A DNA stretch of 64,000 bases from an uncultured Bartonella sp. Lineage in GTDB: Bacteria; Pseudomonadota; Alphaproteobacteria; Rhizobiales; Rhizobiaceae. The DNA lies in contig CAMLCZ010000007.1 of NCBI GenBank assembly GCA_946478665.1, forward strand, positions 38,168-102,167. Direction: 5' to 3'. Below, piece after piece: positions 9,601 through 18,825 of the stretch. A program made the translations under genes and the position numbers. Under the pieces are notes generated by a model. The model saw only the letters and a list, made by a program, of their open reading frames with translations, had not been told where the DNA came from and ran no database searches. The first letter of the stretch is position 1; each line of letters begins with the position of its first letter.

Positions 9601-11354
9601 TTTGCCAAAAGTTTCAAATGATCGTTGCCCAATATAAAGTTACGTGTTGTTATGCCATTCTGGTCACGTTTTATACCACCAGACAATTTGGCATCACCAC
9701 TTAACAAACGGTCAGCGGCATCATTGCCTGTTTTGACTTCCGAAGTTTTACCAGAAAGATCAAGGTCAAAAGCGCCCCCTATCAGGCCGATTGTACCCTT
9801 TGCTTCGATATCTGCCGCCCCTGAAAGAGGTTTTCCGGTCAACATAGCCAAGGGTTGCAGTGTATCAGCCTTGATCCCCAAATTCCCCTTGAAAACCATT
9901 TTTTCGATTTCGCCCTTCAACCCAAGTGTTAGGCCATTGGCTGTTAAGCTTAAAGTCCGAACATCAATTGGTCGATTGGCTAAAATATCGGTATCAATTT
10001 TCAAATTGATTGAATTGCCAAGTGCTGCCGACAGTTTGCTGCCGCGCGTCAACATACCGTTTATGCCACCCGTAACCTGTATACTGACATGGCGATTTTG
10101 TGGGTCATCCAGATTTTGGCTGTCCCCCCCCATATCGAATGTCATGTCATGGGCACTAAAATTCTCATTGGTAAAATTATTGACAATAAATTGCCCATTC
10201 CACATATCGGCATTGTTTGCACCATAATCGATATTAAGTGCTATCCGGTCTGCTTTGGTTTGCCCACCAGCAACCGGCAAAACAAGTGCGCCACCCGATT
10301 GTGCTGCGATCGTTGCATTTACCTTTAAACGTCTTAAAAAACCATCCGGCAATGTCTCGGCATTTGCCGCAATATGGATTCCTTCACCATTGAGGGATAG
10401 TCCATCTAACCGGAAACCACCGCCCTTTTTTACCATGGCATTAAATTGCAATGCAGTTTTAGAACCAAAAAAAGCGTGGTATTCATCAGGCATCAAAAAA
10501 GCTATGGGACCGGAAAGATCCCCTGCGATAATTTTTCCATTCTCATCGGCTTTGAGCTCAAATGCACCACTCAATACTGGTTCTTGCCCAGCCTGCATTG
10601 CCAAATTCAAATGGAAATTGTCTAAGCGACCATCACCTTTAATTGTAAGGTCTACCGGTGGCTTGTTTTTAATTTTTAATGCATTGGCAACAATGCCATT
10701 TTCAGGCTCTGAAACAGCAATATCAATTTTTGCTTTGTTTTTGCTGTTTGATATATCTGTAAACACATCGAAATGGCCGGCTGCATCAAGGCGTTGCATA
10801 TTGAGCTTTGTTTCAAGATCACCATTTGCAAGCGAGATAGCGCCCTTTAACGACACTTGAGAGGAAAGGCCGAATATTGGTTCGCCAAAAACAAGCGCCT
10901 TGGCTTCAATTGTTTTTATGCTAACAGCCACCGGCAATTGAGGAATAGAAAACCCTTTTGATTCTGGTGAAGGTGCTGAAGGTTCTGGCAGGGGTTTGCG
11001 CAAAAATTCGATCTTTTCAGCGGCCAATTCATTGATAGAAACTTGGCCACGCAACAATGCCATACGGTTCCAGTCCATTTTGGCATTGGTTATTTTTAGC
11101 CAAACGCCTTGACGATCCGCTATTGTAATAGAGCCAATCGTTGCACTTGAAGACAAAGCACCCTGTATATTGGAGATTCTAATTTGTCTATTGGGCGATG
11201 AAATCTTGCTTTCAATAAATGACAACATCCAAGACTTATCAGCCTCATTGGTGGAATTATCTTGTACTGAACCATCTGCAGCGTGAACAAACCCTAGGCC
11301 GAGAACAAAGAAAATAGCGATGATAAAAGCTGGAAAAGATATTTTTTTCATCAT
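6690..11354 (-). CDS. tamB: Translocation and assembly module subunit TamB
   Basis: A 1554-residue inner-membrane anchored periplasmic protein. Residues 1-25 are a signal/anchor (hydrophobic FPAFIIAIFFVLGLGFVHA). The middle consists of many alternating beta-strand segments with Gly/Asn/Leu-rich repeats (such as 'SLANGDLETKL', 'NGPQGLNIAASGHIPL'), as in the long beta-taco of AsmA-like proteins. The last 350 residues are the TamB C-terminal (DUF490) domain with FNRSISELSPFQIAQL and a closing GVYYEKDY. TamB works with TamA to insert outer-membrane proteins or to move phospholipids across the periplasm. Its first bases overlap the end of tamA (ATGATGA), so the two are translationally coupled. Confidence 0.93.
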   Translation of the reverse strand: MMKKISFPAFIIAIFFVLGLGFVHAADGSVQDNSTNEADKSWMLSFIESKISSPNRQIRISNIQGALSSSATIGSITIADRQGVWLKITNAKMDWNRMALLRGQVSINELAAEKIEFLRKPLPEPSAPSPESKGFSIPQLPVAVSIKTIEAKALVFGEPIFGLSSQVSLKGAISLANGDLETKLNMQRLDAAGHFDVFTDISNSKNKAKIDIAVSEPENGIVANALKIKNKPPVDLTIKGDGRLDNFHLNLAMQAGQEPVLSGAFELKADENGKIIAGDLSGPIAFLMPDEYHAFFGSKTALQFNAMVKKGGGFRLDGLSLNGEGIHIAANAETLPDGFLRRLKVNATIAAQSGGALVLPVAGGQTKADRIALNIDYGANNADMWNGQFIVNNFTNENFSAHDMTFDMGGDSQNLDDPQNRHVSIQVTGGINGMLTRGSKLSAALGNSINLKIDTDILANRPIDVRTLSLTANGLTLGLKGEIEKMVFKGNLGIKADTLQPLAMLTGKPLSGAADIEAKGTIGLIGGAFDLDLSGKTSEVKTGNDAADRLLSGDAKLSGGIKRDQNGITTRNFILGNDHLKLLANGQFSGEEANMDFQVDLADLALLNPRMQGPIALKGAARGHNRLVAFSLGAKIPEATLSGKKMQNTAIFINAILDNTSPISSYLSGSISGNGSFAGQKLELAGDFSNDDHGKSLNGLNITIGGAKISGDIAQNINGLIDGNLQVNAPDISTLSALALTEGQGSMTGNFAFASDNGKQNANLQAHIDKLIFGGNHVESLDMKAALSDPKGAFRIDGYVNARDIQTSALVVNSIKATAKGLNGQTDFNLTAEVQNNTKAEMSGALVYANLPDNDRLAINLDTLNVTQDNVHAKLAKPASIALSDENVRINSFVLNVDGGNLTAAGNVGNQLDLQLVLDRLPVSLANVVKRDLGASGFLTGQAVVKGKSDNPDIHFDLKGEGLTVATLKEKNVAPMSFTAKGNTDGKMLGVNAVISGGGLDVNANGKVPLGNGNLDLNVELKNIPVALANGFATGQRLGGDIKGRAHIGGNLKNPSAEFNLSGQGLTADLLAKNGLAPISLAMQGSYQNSALNLERLNANGPQGLNIAASGHIPLLGNGLDLQVKGKAPLGIANQFLAERGAQITGTATVDASVKGSFAKPQLGGSFALSNGSFIDSQTNLRLNGIDVQGSLTGDRLVINRVNAASSAGGSIAASGSISTDFSAGMPADIAIKLNHTRYSDGEMIVATVDGTVTITGPLLRNPVIGGDLTLEKAEITVPDRFGGSSLIDVKHKHLSKNVQTTLDRAKIETRPKKGAATPNKPAIAQVKMRIRAPNQIFVRGMGLDVELGGEIGIFGPVNNIRPVGGFQMLRGRFEILSQRLTFSEGRVTLVGNLNPEVNFVATTEGSDITVTVTVSGTVDALVVAFSSTPTLPQDEVLARLIFNRSISELSPFQIAQLASAAAELAGVTNTSLLGSLRASTGLDDLDVVTDKQGNTGVKAGRYIRDNIYLGVEAGSGGNTKGTVNLDITKDLKAKGALGAEGDSSVGVYYEKDY

Positions 11355-13402
11355 CAGAATGCCTGCCCTATACCAATGTAGAATCCTAAATCAGGATCAC
11401 CACTTTCTTTATCCAACGGTACAGCTACATCGAACCGCAAAGGTCCCAAGCCAGTCATATAACGGACACCCAAACCAGCACCAATCTTGGTATTTTCAGA
11501 AAAATCAGGATAGGAATCCTCGCCAACCACACCGGCATCAACAAAGCCGACAAATCCCAACGTATCTGTCATCATTGTGCGCAACTCTGCTGAACCTTCA
11601 ACCAACGAACGCCCACCAATTGTATCACCTGTGTTGGTTTTTATACCAATGTTACGATAACCATAACCACGAACGGAACCACCGCCACCAGCAAAGAAAA
11701 GCATATCCGATGGAATTTCCTTGGCATCTGGCCCTGTGATTGAGCCAACCTTTCCACGCAATGCAATGACATAACGATCTTTCGCATCTATTGCGAAATA
11801 AGACCGTCCTTCAAGCGTCATCTTTCCGATAAAGTTACCATATTGAATTTCATAAACCGGCTCTAAAACAACCTCGCCATAGACGCCATGTTTCGGATTA
11901 TTTTTATTATCGCGATTGTCGTACAATAACCCACCAAGGAAGCCAACTGTTGTGAAATCACGATTACCGAAATAGTCATCTTCAGACTTTGTTTGTGCCG
12001 CATTGAAATAGATACGCCCTGACAATTCGTCCGAGAAATTATGGGTTAACCCGACCTGACCAGTCACACCTGTTGTGGTGTAGTTATCCAGAACCTCGCG
12101 TTGCCCTTTTAAGCTTGCGACAAAATCTGTATCGGGCGTTATAACACCAGGACGGGTAAAGGTGGAGCCAAGCAAATAGCTGAAATTTTTCGGGTTATAC
12201 GAATCGTCCTGTTGTCCACCAATGCCACTAATGCGGGCATCAAAGCGTAACCGCTCGGCATGACCAAACAAATTGCGCTGCATCCAATAGGCTTCAAGCC
12301 CTGCGCCATCAAGCGTTGAATAGCTACCACCAACGCCAAACCGATGCGGAGGTCGCTCTTGGACAACCAGATTAAGCGGCAAACTTCCATCAGGATTGAT
12401 TTTTTCCGCTTCTCTTACATTGGCAGCACGGAAAACATCAAGCTTTGCCAACCGTTTATTGGCCTTGGTAATATCATCAGGGTCATATTCTGCCCCCTGC
12501 TTGATCCCTGTCATCCAAGCCACATAAGCCGAATCCATTTGTGGTTTTTTACTGACATTTTTTACGGTCAATTGGCCAAAAGTGGCTTTTCTACCCGGAT
12601 CAACCTGAATATTCGAATCAACGATATGGGTTGCATGATCGGCAACAACATCATGCCCCTTAACAGAGGCTTTTGCGTAACCCTGCTGACGCCACCCTTC
12701 TACTGCAAGTTGTTCTGCCTTGAATACAGCACCTGATTTTGCAACATCACCGGTTGCATAGCCCGAATCTTGTGGCAATGGCACTTTATCTTTTTTGTCA
12801 TCTGTCGGTGGCGCAAGCGTGTTTATATTTGCTTGACCAAAATGATATTCAGGCCCTTGATCGATTGTGATAACAATCTCTGATTTTTCTGGCAATTCAG
12901 CATCGGGGCGAATATTGGCTGCTTCCTGACCATTGACCGTGATGCTGATTGTGCCGCCATAATGGCCTTGCGCGTAAAGGGCGGCCAGAATCTTACGGTA
13001 ATCACCACGAGCTTTTGCCAAGAGACCAGCAGACCCTGAAGCCGGCTTTTTATGGTCTTCTACCAATGAGGATGCGGATTTTGCAAGTTTAACGCCAGCC
13101 TTTTCGGCACCGGGTGCTGCCACAACATCAACAGTATAATATTTGGGCACACCGATGACATCTTTCGCATCGTCCTGTTTTTTCTTGCCCCATAAATGCA
13201 CACCAAAAAGATCAAATGCCATAGCAGTTTGCGGAACAGAAATAGCCAAAGCAAAGCCGCTAAGAAGAGCTATTACAGCACTTCCTTTTTTTAATAGCGA
13301 TTTTCCCCGTAAAACTATCAAACCCGTTACTCTTGCACTGTTCCCGTTTCTCAATTTGTCAGTTTTTTTCTGATAAAAGACCGATGCATTGTTAGCAATC
13401 AA
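11354..13402 (-). CDS. tamA: Omp85-family outer-membrane protein TamA
   Basis: A protein of up to 682 residues. A hydrophobic export signal (VIALLSGFALAISVPQTAMA) ends near residue 62; then come POTRA domains over about residues 90-360 and a 16-strand Omp85 barrel ending in the aromatic Phe (GIGQAF). The conserved barrel loop motif VRGYGYR lies near residue 570. No ATG precedes the signal. The first possible start in this frame is TTG at 13402, with another TTG 28 codons on (13318). An in-frame TGA lies a few codons upstream of 13402. The start is therefore uncertain, but the protein itself is not. Confidence 0.9.
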   Translation of the reverse strand: MIANNASVFYQKKTDKLRNGNSARVTGLIVLRGKSLLKKGSAVIALLSGFALAISVPQTAMAFDLFGVHLWGKKKQDDAKDVIGVPKYYTVDVVAAPGAEKAGVKLAKSASSLVEDHKKPASGSAGLLAKARGDYRKILAALYAQGHYGGTISITVNGQEAANIRPDAELPEKSEIVITIDQGPEYHFGQANINTLAPPTDDKKDKVPLPQDSGYATGDVAKSGAVFKAEQLAVEGWRQQGYAKASVKGHDVVADHATHIVDSNIQVDPGRKATFGQLTVKNVSKKPQMDSAYVAWMTGIKQGAEYDPDDITKANKRLAKLDVFRAANVREAEKINPDGSLPLNLVVQERPPHRFGVGGSYSTLDGAGLEAYWMQRNLFGHAERLRFDARISGIGGQQDDSYNPKNFSYLLGSTFTRPGVITPDTDFVASLKGQREVLDNYTTTGVTGQVGLTHNFSDELSGRIYFNAAQTKSEDDYFGNRDFTTVGFLGGLLYDNRDNKNNPKHGVYGEVVLEPVYEIQYGNFIGKMTLEGRSYFAIDAKDRYVIALRGKVGSITGPDAKEIPSDMLFFAGGGGSVRGYGYRNIGIKTNTGDTIGGRSLVEGSAELRTMMTDTLGFVGFVDAGVVGEDSYPDFSENTKIGAGLGVRYMTGLGPLRFDVAVPLDKESGDPDLGFYIGIGQAF

Positions 13403-13591
13403 AGTGACTAGAAAGCACCTGTTCCCTCTTCAGAATAGCGTTTATTTTGACTGCCAATCTTTTTTTATCCTCATTACCATAACTACAAATCGAATAATAT
13501 ACTTGAGTAGTAAATTTGCTCTATCTTCGTCAAAGAAGTGTTAAGTTTGATAAATTTTCAACAATGAATACCTCTAAATTATAAATTATAT

Positions 13592-13606
13592 GTTCTTGTA
13601 TTGTTC
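13592..13606 (+). promoter_or_regulatory. LexA (SOS) box upstream of yifB
   Basis: GTTCTTGTATTGTTC is a perfect GTTC-N7-GTTC, the LexA operator of alphaproteobacteria. It lies 63 bases upstream of the preferred yifB start, in the AT-rich promoter region, and matches the operator of the imuA operon in 14 of 15 positions. Repression by LexA and induction by DNA damage follow by inference. Confidence 0.8.
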
Positions 13607-13669
13607 TTGATTTTTTTCAAAATCCATGATTGTCTCTTATCAAACAATATTTTAACGGGGGACAGAGAT

Positions 13670-15202
13670 ATGGTAGCGCGGGTTACAACCGTTGCCTTTA
13701 ACGGGATTGAAGCTTTACCGGTTGATGTGCAAGTTATGATTGCACCGGGTAAAATGGGTATGTCGATTGTTGGCCTTGCCGATAAAGCGGTGGCCGAAAG
13801 CCGTGAACGGGTACAAGCTGCCCTTCATGCCTGCGGCCTTTCTATGCCAGTCAAGCGTGTCACGGTTAACCTTGCACCAGCAGATTTGCCTAAGGAAGGC
13901 TCCCATTATGATTTACCAATTGCTGTTGGTCTTATGGTTGCGATGGGACTTTTGCCAGAGAACGTGGGGCAAGACTATATTATTCTCGGCGAATTATCGC
14001 TTGATGGTTCAATTGCCGCAGTCAATGGTGTGCTTCCGGCGGCAATGGCGGCCGTTGCTTTGGATAAAGGGTTGATTTGTCCAGAAAAATGCGGCCCTGA
14101 AGCCGCTTGGGCAGGAACGGATATTGAAATTCTAGCACCGTCCAATCTACTGGCTTTGGTCAACCATTTCAAAGGCACACAAATATTATCACGGCCAACG
14201 CCCCGCCAATATGTCATTCAAGACAATTTGCCTGATCTTGCCGATATAAAGGGACAGGAAGTTGCAAAACGCGCATTGGAAGTTGCGGCGGCCGGCTGCC
14301 ATAACTTGCTTTTTGTTGGCCCACCGGGGACTGGCAAATCTATGCTGGCACAGCGGCTACCATCTATTTTGCCACCGTTAGATGCGCGTGAATTGCTCGA
14401 TGTGGCCTTAATTGCTTCTATTGCCGGCGAAACAACAAATGGCTCTGTTTCAGTGCATCGCCCATTTCGTGCGCCGCACCATTCAGCATCCATGGCTGCC
14501 ATGGTTGGTGGAGGTTTGAGGGCGCGCCCGGGCGAAGTTTCATTGGCTCATAATGGCGTATTGTTTCTGGATGAATTTCCCGAATTTTCGCCACAGGTTC
14601 TCGACTCATTACGGCAACCCTTGGAAAGTGGCGAATGTGTTGTTGCCCGTGCCAACCATCATGTTAGTTATCCAGCCCATATCCAATTGGTTGCGGCAAT
14701 GAACCCATGTCGTTGTGGTATGGCTGGTGAACCAGGGCATATCTGTGCCAAAGGGCCACGTTGTCAGGCTGATTATCAGGCACGCATTTCCGGCCCTTTG
14801 CTTGATCGTATTGATTTGCGCATTGATGTGCCGGCTTTATCGGCACTGGATTTGATGAAACCAGCAAAAGCCGAGCCAAGCCATGTTGTGGCGGCAAGAG
14901 TTGCCAAAGCACGTTTGATACAATCAAACCGGTTTTCTGCTTTGGGGTTACCAAACATTCGCACCAATGGTGAATGTCCAGCGAATATTATTGAACAAAT
15001 AGCCGTTTGTGATGCTGGCGCGACAGCATTGTTGCGTGACGTGAGTGAAAAAATGCGCCTTTCCGCACGTGCTTATCATAGAGTGCTTAAAGTGGCTCGC
15101 ACGATTGCCGATCTTGCTGGTGCAAAACGTTTAAATCGGCACCATCTTGCTGAAGCTATTTCCTATCGTTTAGGAAATGAACGCCTTGTTGCCGTTGCGT
15201 AA
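13670..15202 (+). CDS. comM: YifB/ComM family Mg-chelatase-like AAA+ ATPase
   Basis: With the ATG at 13670, which follows a GGGGGACAGAG ribosome site, the protein has 510 residues and begins MVARVTTVAFNG, as the family does. Frame-open codons upstream overlap the LexA box and are unlikely to be used. Residues 1-170 form the N-terminal ChlI/Lon-like domain. Walker A GPPGTGKS is at 217-224, Walker B LFLDEFPEF near 294-302, and the zinc-like cluster MNPCRCG with a later CAKGPRC near 345-370. The C-terminal Mg-chelatase subdomain ends near 505. ComM is a hexameric helicase that drives branch migration during natural transformation in Vibrio, Acinetobacter and others. Here it stands alone behind an SOS box. 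The end of the gene is partly duplicated downstream. Confidence 0.9.
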   Translation: MVARVTTVAFNGIEALPVDVQVMIAPGKMGMSIVGLADKAVAESRERVQAALHACGLSMPVKRVTVNLAPADLPKEGSHYDLPIAVGLMVAMGLLPENVGQDYIILGELSLDGSIAAVNGVLPAAMAAVALDKGLICPEKCGPEAAWAGTDIEILAPSNLLALVNHFKGTQILSRPTPRQYVIQDNLPDLADIKGQEVAKRALEVAAAGCHNLLFVGPPGTGKSMLAQRLPSILPPLDARELLDVALIASIAGETTNGSVSVHRPFRAPHHSASMAAMVGGGLRARPGEVSLAHNGVLFLDEFPEFSPQVLDSLRQPLESGECVVARANHHVSYPAHIQLVAAMNPCRCGMAGEPGHICAKGPRCQADYQARISGPLLDRIDLRIDVPALSALDLMKPAKAEPSHVVAARVAKARLIQSNRFSALGLPNIRTNGECPANIIEQIAVCDAGATALLRDVSEKMRLSARAYHRVLKVARTIADLAGAKRLNRHHLAEAISYRLGNERLVAVA

Positions 15203-15231
15203 ATAACGGCGCTTGTTGTCGTTGCGTAAAT
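15184..15231 (+). repeat. Imperfect duplication of the yifB 3' end and stop
   Basis: Bases 15184-15204 (ccttgttgccgttgcgtaaa and one more base) recur at 15211-15231 with 19 of 21 identical, a period of 27. The first copy contains the last codons of yifB and its TAA; the second is non-coding. Confidence 0.8.
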
Positions 15232-15362
15232 TTAGCAATGTTTTGCACGTGTCCATTTGATATTGGTCTAAACTTTTAAACGTATTGAACCTTATATATC
15301 CAAGGATTTTAATATGTCTCGAAACTTTAACATCGGCGATAGAGAGAGAAGGCAAACTAAGC

Positions 15363-15405
15363 AACACCTATCACCATCATCATGCGGACTTGATAGGTTG
15401 TTTTT
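15363..15405 (+). terminator. Candidate terminator of yifB
   Basis: ACCTATCA at 15366-15373 pairs with TGATAGGT at 15391-15398. Flanking AAC/GTT extend the stem with a bulge, and a T-run (15401-15405) follows. The loop is 17 bases, longer than usual, so this is moderately sure. The 304-base gap to dnaE2 holds nothing else recognised. Confidence 0.5.
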
Positions 15406-15506
15406 CAGTCATCGGTATTTGTACATATAAAACATTTTTCTCAACAACCGTCATTTGATGGGCGGTAAATTTTGTTTCAATAATCTTCATGAAAAACACG
15501 CATAGC

Positions 15507-18500
15507 CTAGTGGAAATCACGCGATTTAGGCAAAGCACGAAATTGGCGCGGATGACGCGCAACAGGCTCATTTTCTATTTTTGAAAATTGCTCTGGAATA
15601 TCACTTAATGCGATAAGATCATAACTTTTATCCTCTATAGAATTGGCAACAAGATGTGTAACACCAGAAATATCCCGCTGGACTTTTCCAGTGATGGACA
15701 ATAATTTTCCGCCCATTACCTCACGGCGAAACCTTTCCATAATTTTTGGCCAAACAACTATATTGGCAATGCCGCTTTCATCTTCCATTGTTAAAAAGAC
15801 TACACCTTTGGCACTACCCGGTTTTTGCCGCACCGTTATTATACCGGCTATTGTTACAGTGGCACCACCTGCCACGTCCATTGCATCACGGCAAGTTAGA
15901 ACACCGCGTGTTTTTAACGTTTTACGTAAAAAACTCATTGGGTGTGCTTTTAATGATAAGCGTGTCGTTTCATAATCATGAATAACATGTTCACTCGCTT
16001 TCATAGAGGGTAGAACCAACTGTTCTTCTTCGGCAAGTTCTGTTTGCTGCGCTGCGGCAAATAATGGCAAAGTTTCGGTATTGGGGAGCCGCCGTACAGC
16101 CCATAAAGCCGCACGACGTTCTATATTGAGGCTACGAAAACAATCAGCATCGGCTAAAAGCTGGAACGCACGCTGCGGCAATGCAACCCTTCTGTGCAGA
16201 TCTTCGATTGACGCAAAATACCCATCCTTGCGTGCTTCTACAATTTTCTCGCTCCAGTCTTTCGAAAAACCGTTAATTTGGCGAAACCCCAGACGTAAAG
16301 CCAAATGTTGGTTGGCTTTTTCCAAACAATGGTCATAACCACTCATATTCACATCAACGGGTAAAACCGTGACACCATGATTGCGGACATCTTGCACGAT
16401 TTGTGCCGGTGCATAAAATCCCATAGGCTGGGAATTCAATAAAGCCGTAGCAAAAACTTCAGGGTGAAGGCATTTCAGCCATGCTGAAACATAAACCAAA
16501 TGGGCAAAACTTGCCGCATGGCTTTCTGGAAAACCATATTCGCCAAAACCTTCAATCTGTTTAAAACAGTTTTCAGCAAAATGCCGCTCATAGCCGCGTT
16601 TTACCATTCCCTCTATCATTTTGGTGCGCATTGTATGAATTGTGCCCACACGCCGAAACGTAGCCATAGCGCGCCGCAGAAGATTGGCTTCATCTGGTGT
16701 GAATTTAGCCGCTTCAATGGCAATACGCATTGCCTGTTCTTGAAACAGCGGCACACCTAGCGTTTTCCCTAAAACACGTTTCAATTCATCTGGTGAGCCA
16801 TATTCCGGTGAAGGCGACGGATAAATCGTTTCTTCTTCATGATTACGCCGACGTAAATAAGGATGAACCATATCCCCCTGTATTGGCCCTGGGCGGACAA
16901 TGGCAACCTCGATAACCAGATCATAGAATTCCTTTGGTTTTAGTCGTGGCAACATATTCATTTGTGCCCGACTTTCTACTTGAAAAACACCTATGGAATC
17001 GCCGTTTGACAGCATTTCATAGACTTTTTTATCGTCTGTTGGCACATCATGCAGGCCATAGTTGATGGCCTTATGTTTTTTTAACAGGTCAAAGGCTTTG
17101 CGGATACATGTCAACATACCAAGAGACAAAACATCCACTTTCATCAATTTGACACTATCAATATCATCCTTATCCCATTCTATAAAACTGCGCCCCTGCA
17201 TAGCAGCAGGCCCAATTGGCACTGTTTCATCAAGTCGACTTTGTGTAAGGACAAAACCACCAACATGTTGCGATAAATGGCGTGGAAACCCCAGAATTTC
17301 CTGTGCCAAATGCACGGTCAAACCAATCATGGGATTTTTAGGATCAAGCCCTGCTTGTCTGATTTGCTCGTCGCTTATGCCCTTGCCGGACGTTCCCCAC
17401 ACAGTGCTGGCAATAGCACCGGTAATATCTTCACTAAGACCTAATGCTTTGCCAACATCGCGTATTGCACTGCGTGAGCGATAGCGAATGACAGTGGCGA
17501 CGATAGCAGCATGCTTACGACCATAACGGCGGTAAATATATTGCATAACCTCTTCACGCCGTTCATGCTCAAAATCAACGTCAATGTCGGGAGGCTCTTT
17601 GCGTTCTTCCGAAATAAATCTTTCAAAGAGAAGCTCTATCTTCTCAGGGTTGACATTTGTTATTCCTAAACAATAACAAACCGCCGAATTTGCGGCAGAA
17701 CCACGCCCCTGACATAAAATTTTCTGCTCTTTTGCAAAACGCACAATATCATAAACCGTCAAGAAATATGGCGCATAATCAAGCTTCTTGATAAGTGCCA
17801 ATTCCTTTTGCAAAAGTGGTTTTATCGTATCGTAAGCTGATGGTGAAAACCGTTCTACCATTCCTGCCCATGATAATTCTTCCAAGTAAGACTGGGGTGT
17901 CTTTCCTTCGGGCACAGGTTCTTTAGGATATGAATAAGAAAGATCATCCAATGAAAAGGTAATGGGATCTGTAAAAGCTTTATAAGCCAATAATGCTTCG
18001 GGGTAATGATGATATAGGCGTTCTATTTCTTGAATGGGTTTTAAATATTTTTCGCCATTCGCTTCCAAGGCAAAACCTGCTGTTTCGATGGTTTTATGAA
18101 GGCGAATGCAGGTTAATACATCCTGCAACACTTTTCTTTTTTTGCTATGGTAAAGAATATCTCCTGCTGCAATAAGACCAATATGACAGGCTTTTGCAAT
18201 ATCGGCCAATTTTTCTGCGCCGCGTGCGTCTTTACCAGAATAATCCATTGATAAAGCTAGCCATATTTGGTCTTTGGCAAAAGTTTGTAATTGCTGCAAC
18301 ACAACTTCGGTATTTTGCCCAATTGTGACAATGATCTGGAAACCCCGTGCCCGAAATAAAAAATCACTAAATTTTAATACACAGGCACCTTTTTCACCCG
18401 CTGTTGTTTTTCCTTCGCTCAACATTCGGCACAACATTCCGTAAGCTGCCCTATCACGCGGATACACAATCAGATCAGGTGTTCCATCACTAAAAACCAA

Positions 18501-18707
18501 CCGACACCCCACAAGATAACGGAATGTTTTTTGCTGCTTGATAATTTCTCGCGCCATTGCAAAACCGCGAACCACACCTGCCAAGGTGTTTTCATCTGCA
18601 AGTCCAATTCCAGCATAACCAAGCTTTGCAGCGCGTTCGACAAGTTCTTCGGGGTGCGAAGCGCCTTTCAAAAACGAAAAATTGCTTCTAACGGATAAAG
18701 CAAACAT
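15507..18707 (-). CDS. dnaE2: Error-prone DNA polymerase III alpha subunit
   Basis: A 1066-residue DnaE2-type C-family polymerase. The preferred start is the ATG at 18707 (MFALSVRSNFSFLKGAS); a TTG nine bases upstream is also in frame. The N-terminal PHP domain (residues 1-70 core) is followed by the palm with PDIDVDF (Asp triad, near 374-379), the fingers, a helix-hairpin-helix and an OB-fold (TVAGIITVRQKPGSAKG-like region near residue 930). It ends in the ALPKSRDFH tail typical of this subfamily. DnaE2 performs translesion synthesis and is the source of damage-induced mutation, together with ImuB. It is the last gene of the SOS cassette imuA-imuB-dnaE2. Confidence 0.95.
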   Translation of the reverse strand: MFALSVRSNFSFLKGASHPEELVERAAKLGYAGIGLADENTLAGVVRGFAMAREIIKQQKTFRYLVGCRLVFSDGTPDLIVYPRDRAAYGMLCRMLSEGKTTAGEKGACVLKFSDFLFRARGFQIIVTIGQNTEVVLQQLQTFAKDQIWLALSMDYSGKDARGAEKLADIAKACHIGLIAAGDILYHSKKRKVLQDVLTCIRLHKTIETAGFALEANGEKYLKPIQEIERLYHHYPEALLAYKAFTDPITFSLDDLSYSYPKEPVPEGKTPQSYLEELSWAGMVERFSPSAYDTIKPLLQKELALIKKLDYAPYFLTVYDIVRFAKEQKILCQGRGSAANSAVCYCLGITNVNPEKIELLFERFISEERKEPPDIDVDFEHERREEVMQYIYRRYGRKHAAIVATVIRYRSRSAIRDVGKALGLSEDITGAIASTVWGTSGKGISDEQIRQAGLDPKNPMIGLTVHLAQEILGFPRHLSQHVGGFVLTQSRLDETVPIGPAAMQGRSFIEWDKDDIDSVKLMKVDVLSLGMLTCIRKAFDLLKKHKAINYGLHDVPTDDKKVYEMLSNGDSIGVFQVESRAQMNMLPRLKPKEFYDLVIEVAIVRPGPIQGDMVHPYLRRRNHEEETIYPSPSPEYGSPDELKRVLGKTLGVPLFQEQAMRIAIEAAKFTPDEANLLRRAMATFRRVGTIHTMRTKMIEGMVKRGYERHFAENCFKQIEGFGEYGFPESHAASFAHLVYVSAWLKCLHPEVFATALLNSQPMGFYAPAQIVQDVRNHGVTVLPVDVNMSGYDHCLEKANQHLALRLGFRQINGFSKDWSEKIVEARKDGYFASIEDLHRRVALPQRAFQLLADADCFRSLNIERRAALWAVRRLPNTETLPLFAAAQQTELAEEEQLVLPSMKASEHVIHDYETTRLSLKAHPMSFLRKTLKTRGVLTCRDAMDVAGGATVTIAGIITVRQKPGSAKGVVFLTMEDESGIANIVVWPKIMERFRREVMGGKLLSITGKVQRDISGVTHLVANSIEDKSYDLIALSDIPEQFSKIENEPVARHPRQFRALPKSRDFH

Positions 18708-18825
18708 AATGGACAAGCCGTTCTATAACAATTTGAGTAAGCGCCCAATCACCACTGATGTATGTCTTGGGCTTATGATCCGTGTTTCTATTGAGGGGCA
18801 TAATGTTTTTAATCATGTCATTTTG

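Noticed and set aside
9625..10860. Overlapping plus-strand frames of about 200 codons inside tamB
   Set aside because: Same reason: antisense to the repeated beta-strand coding sequence, without ribosome sites or domains.
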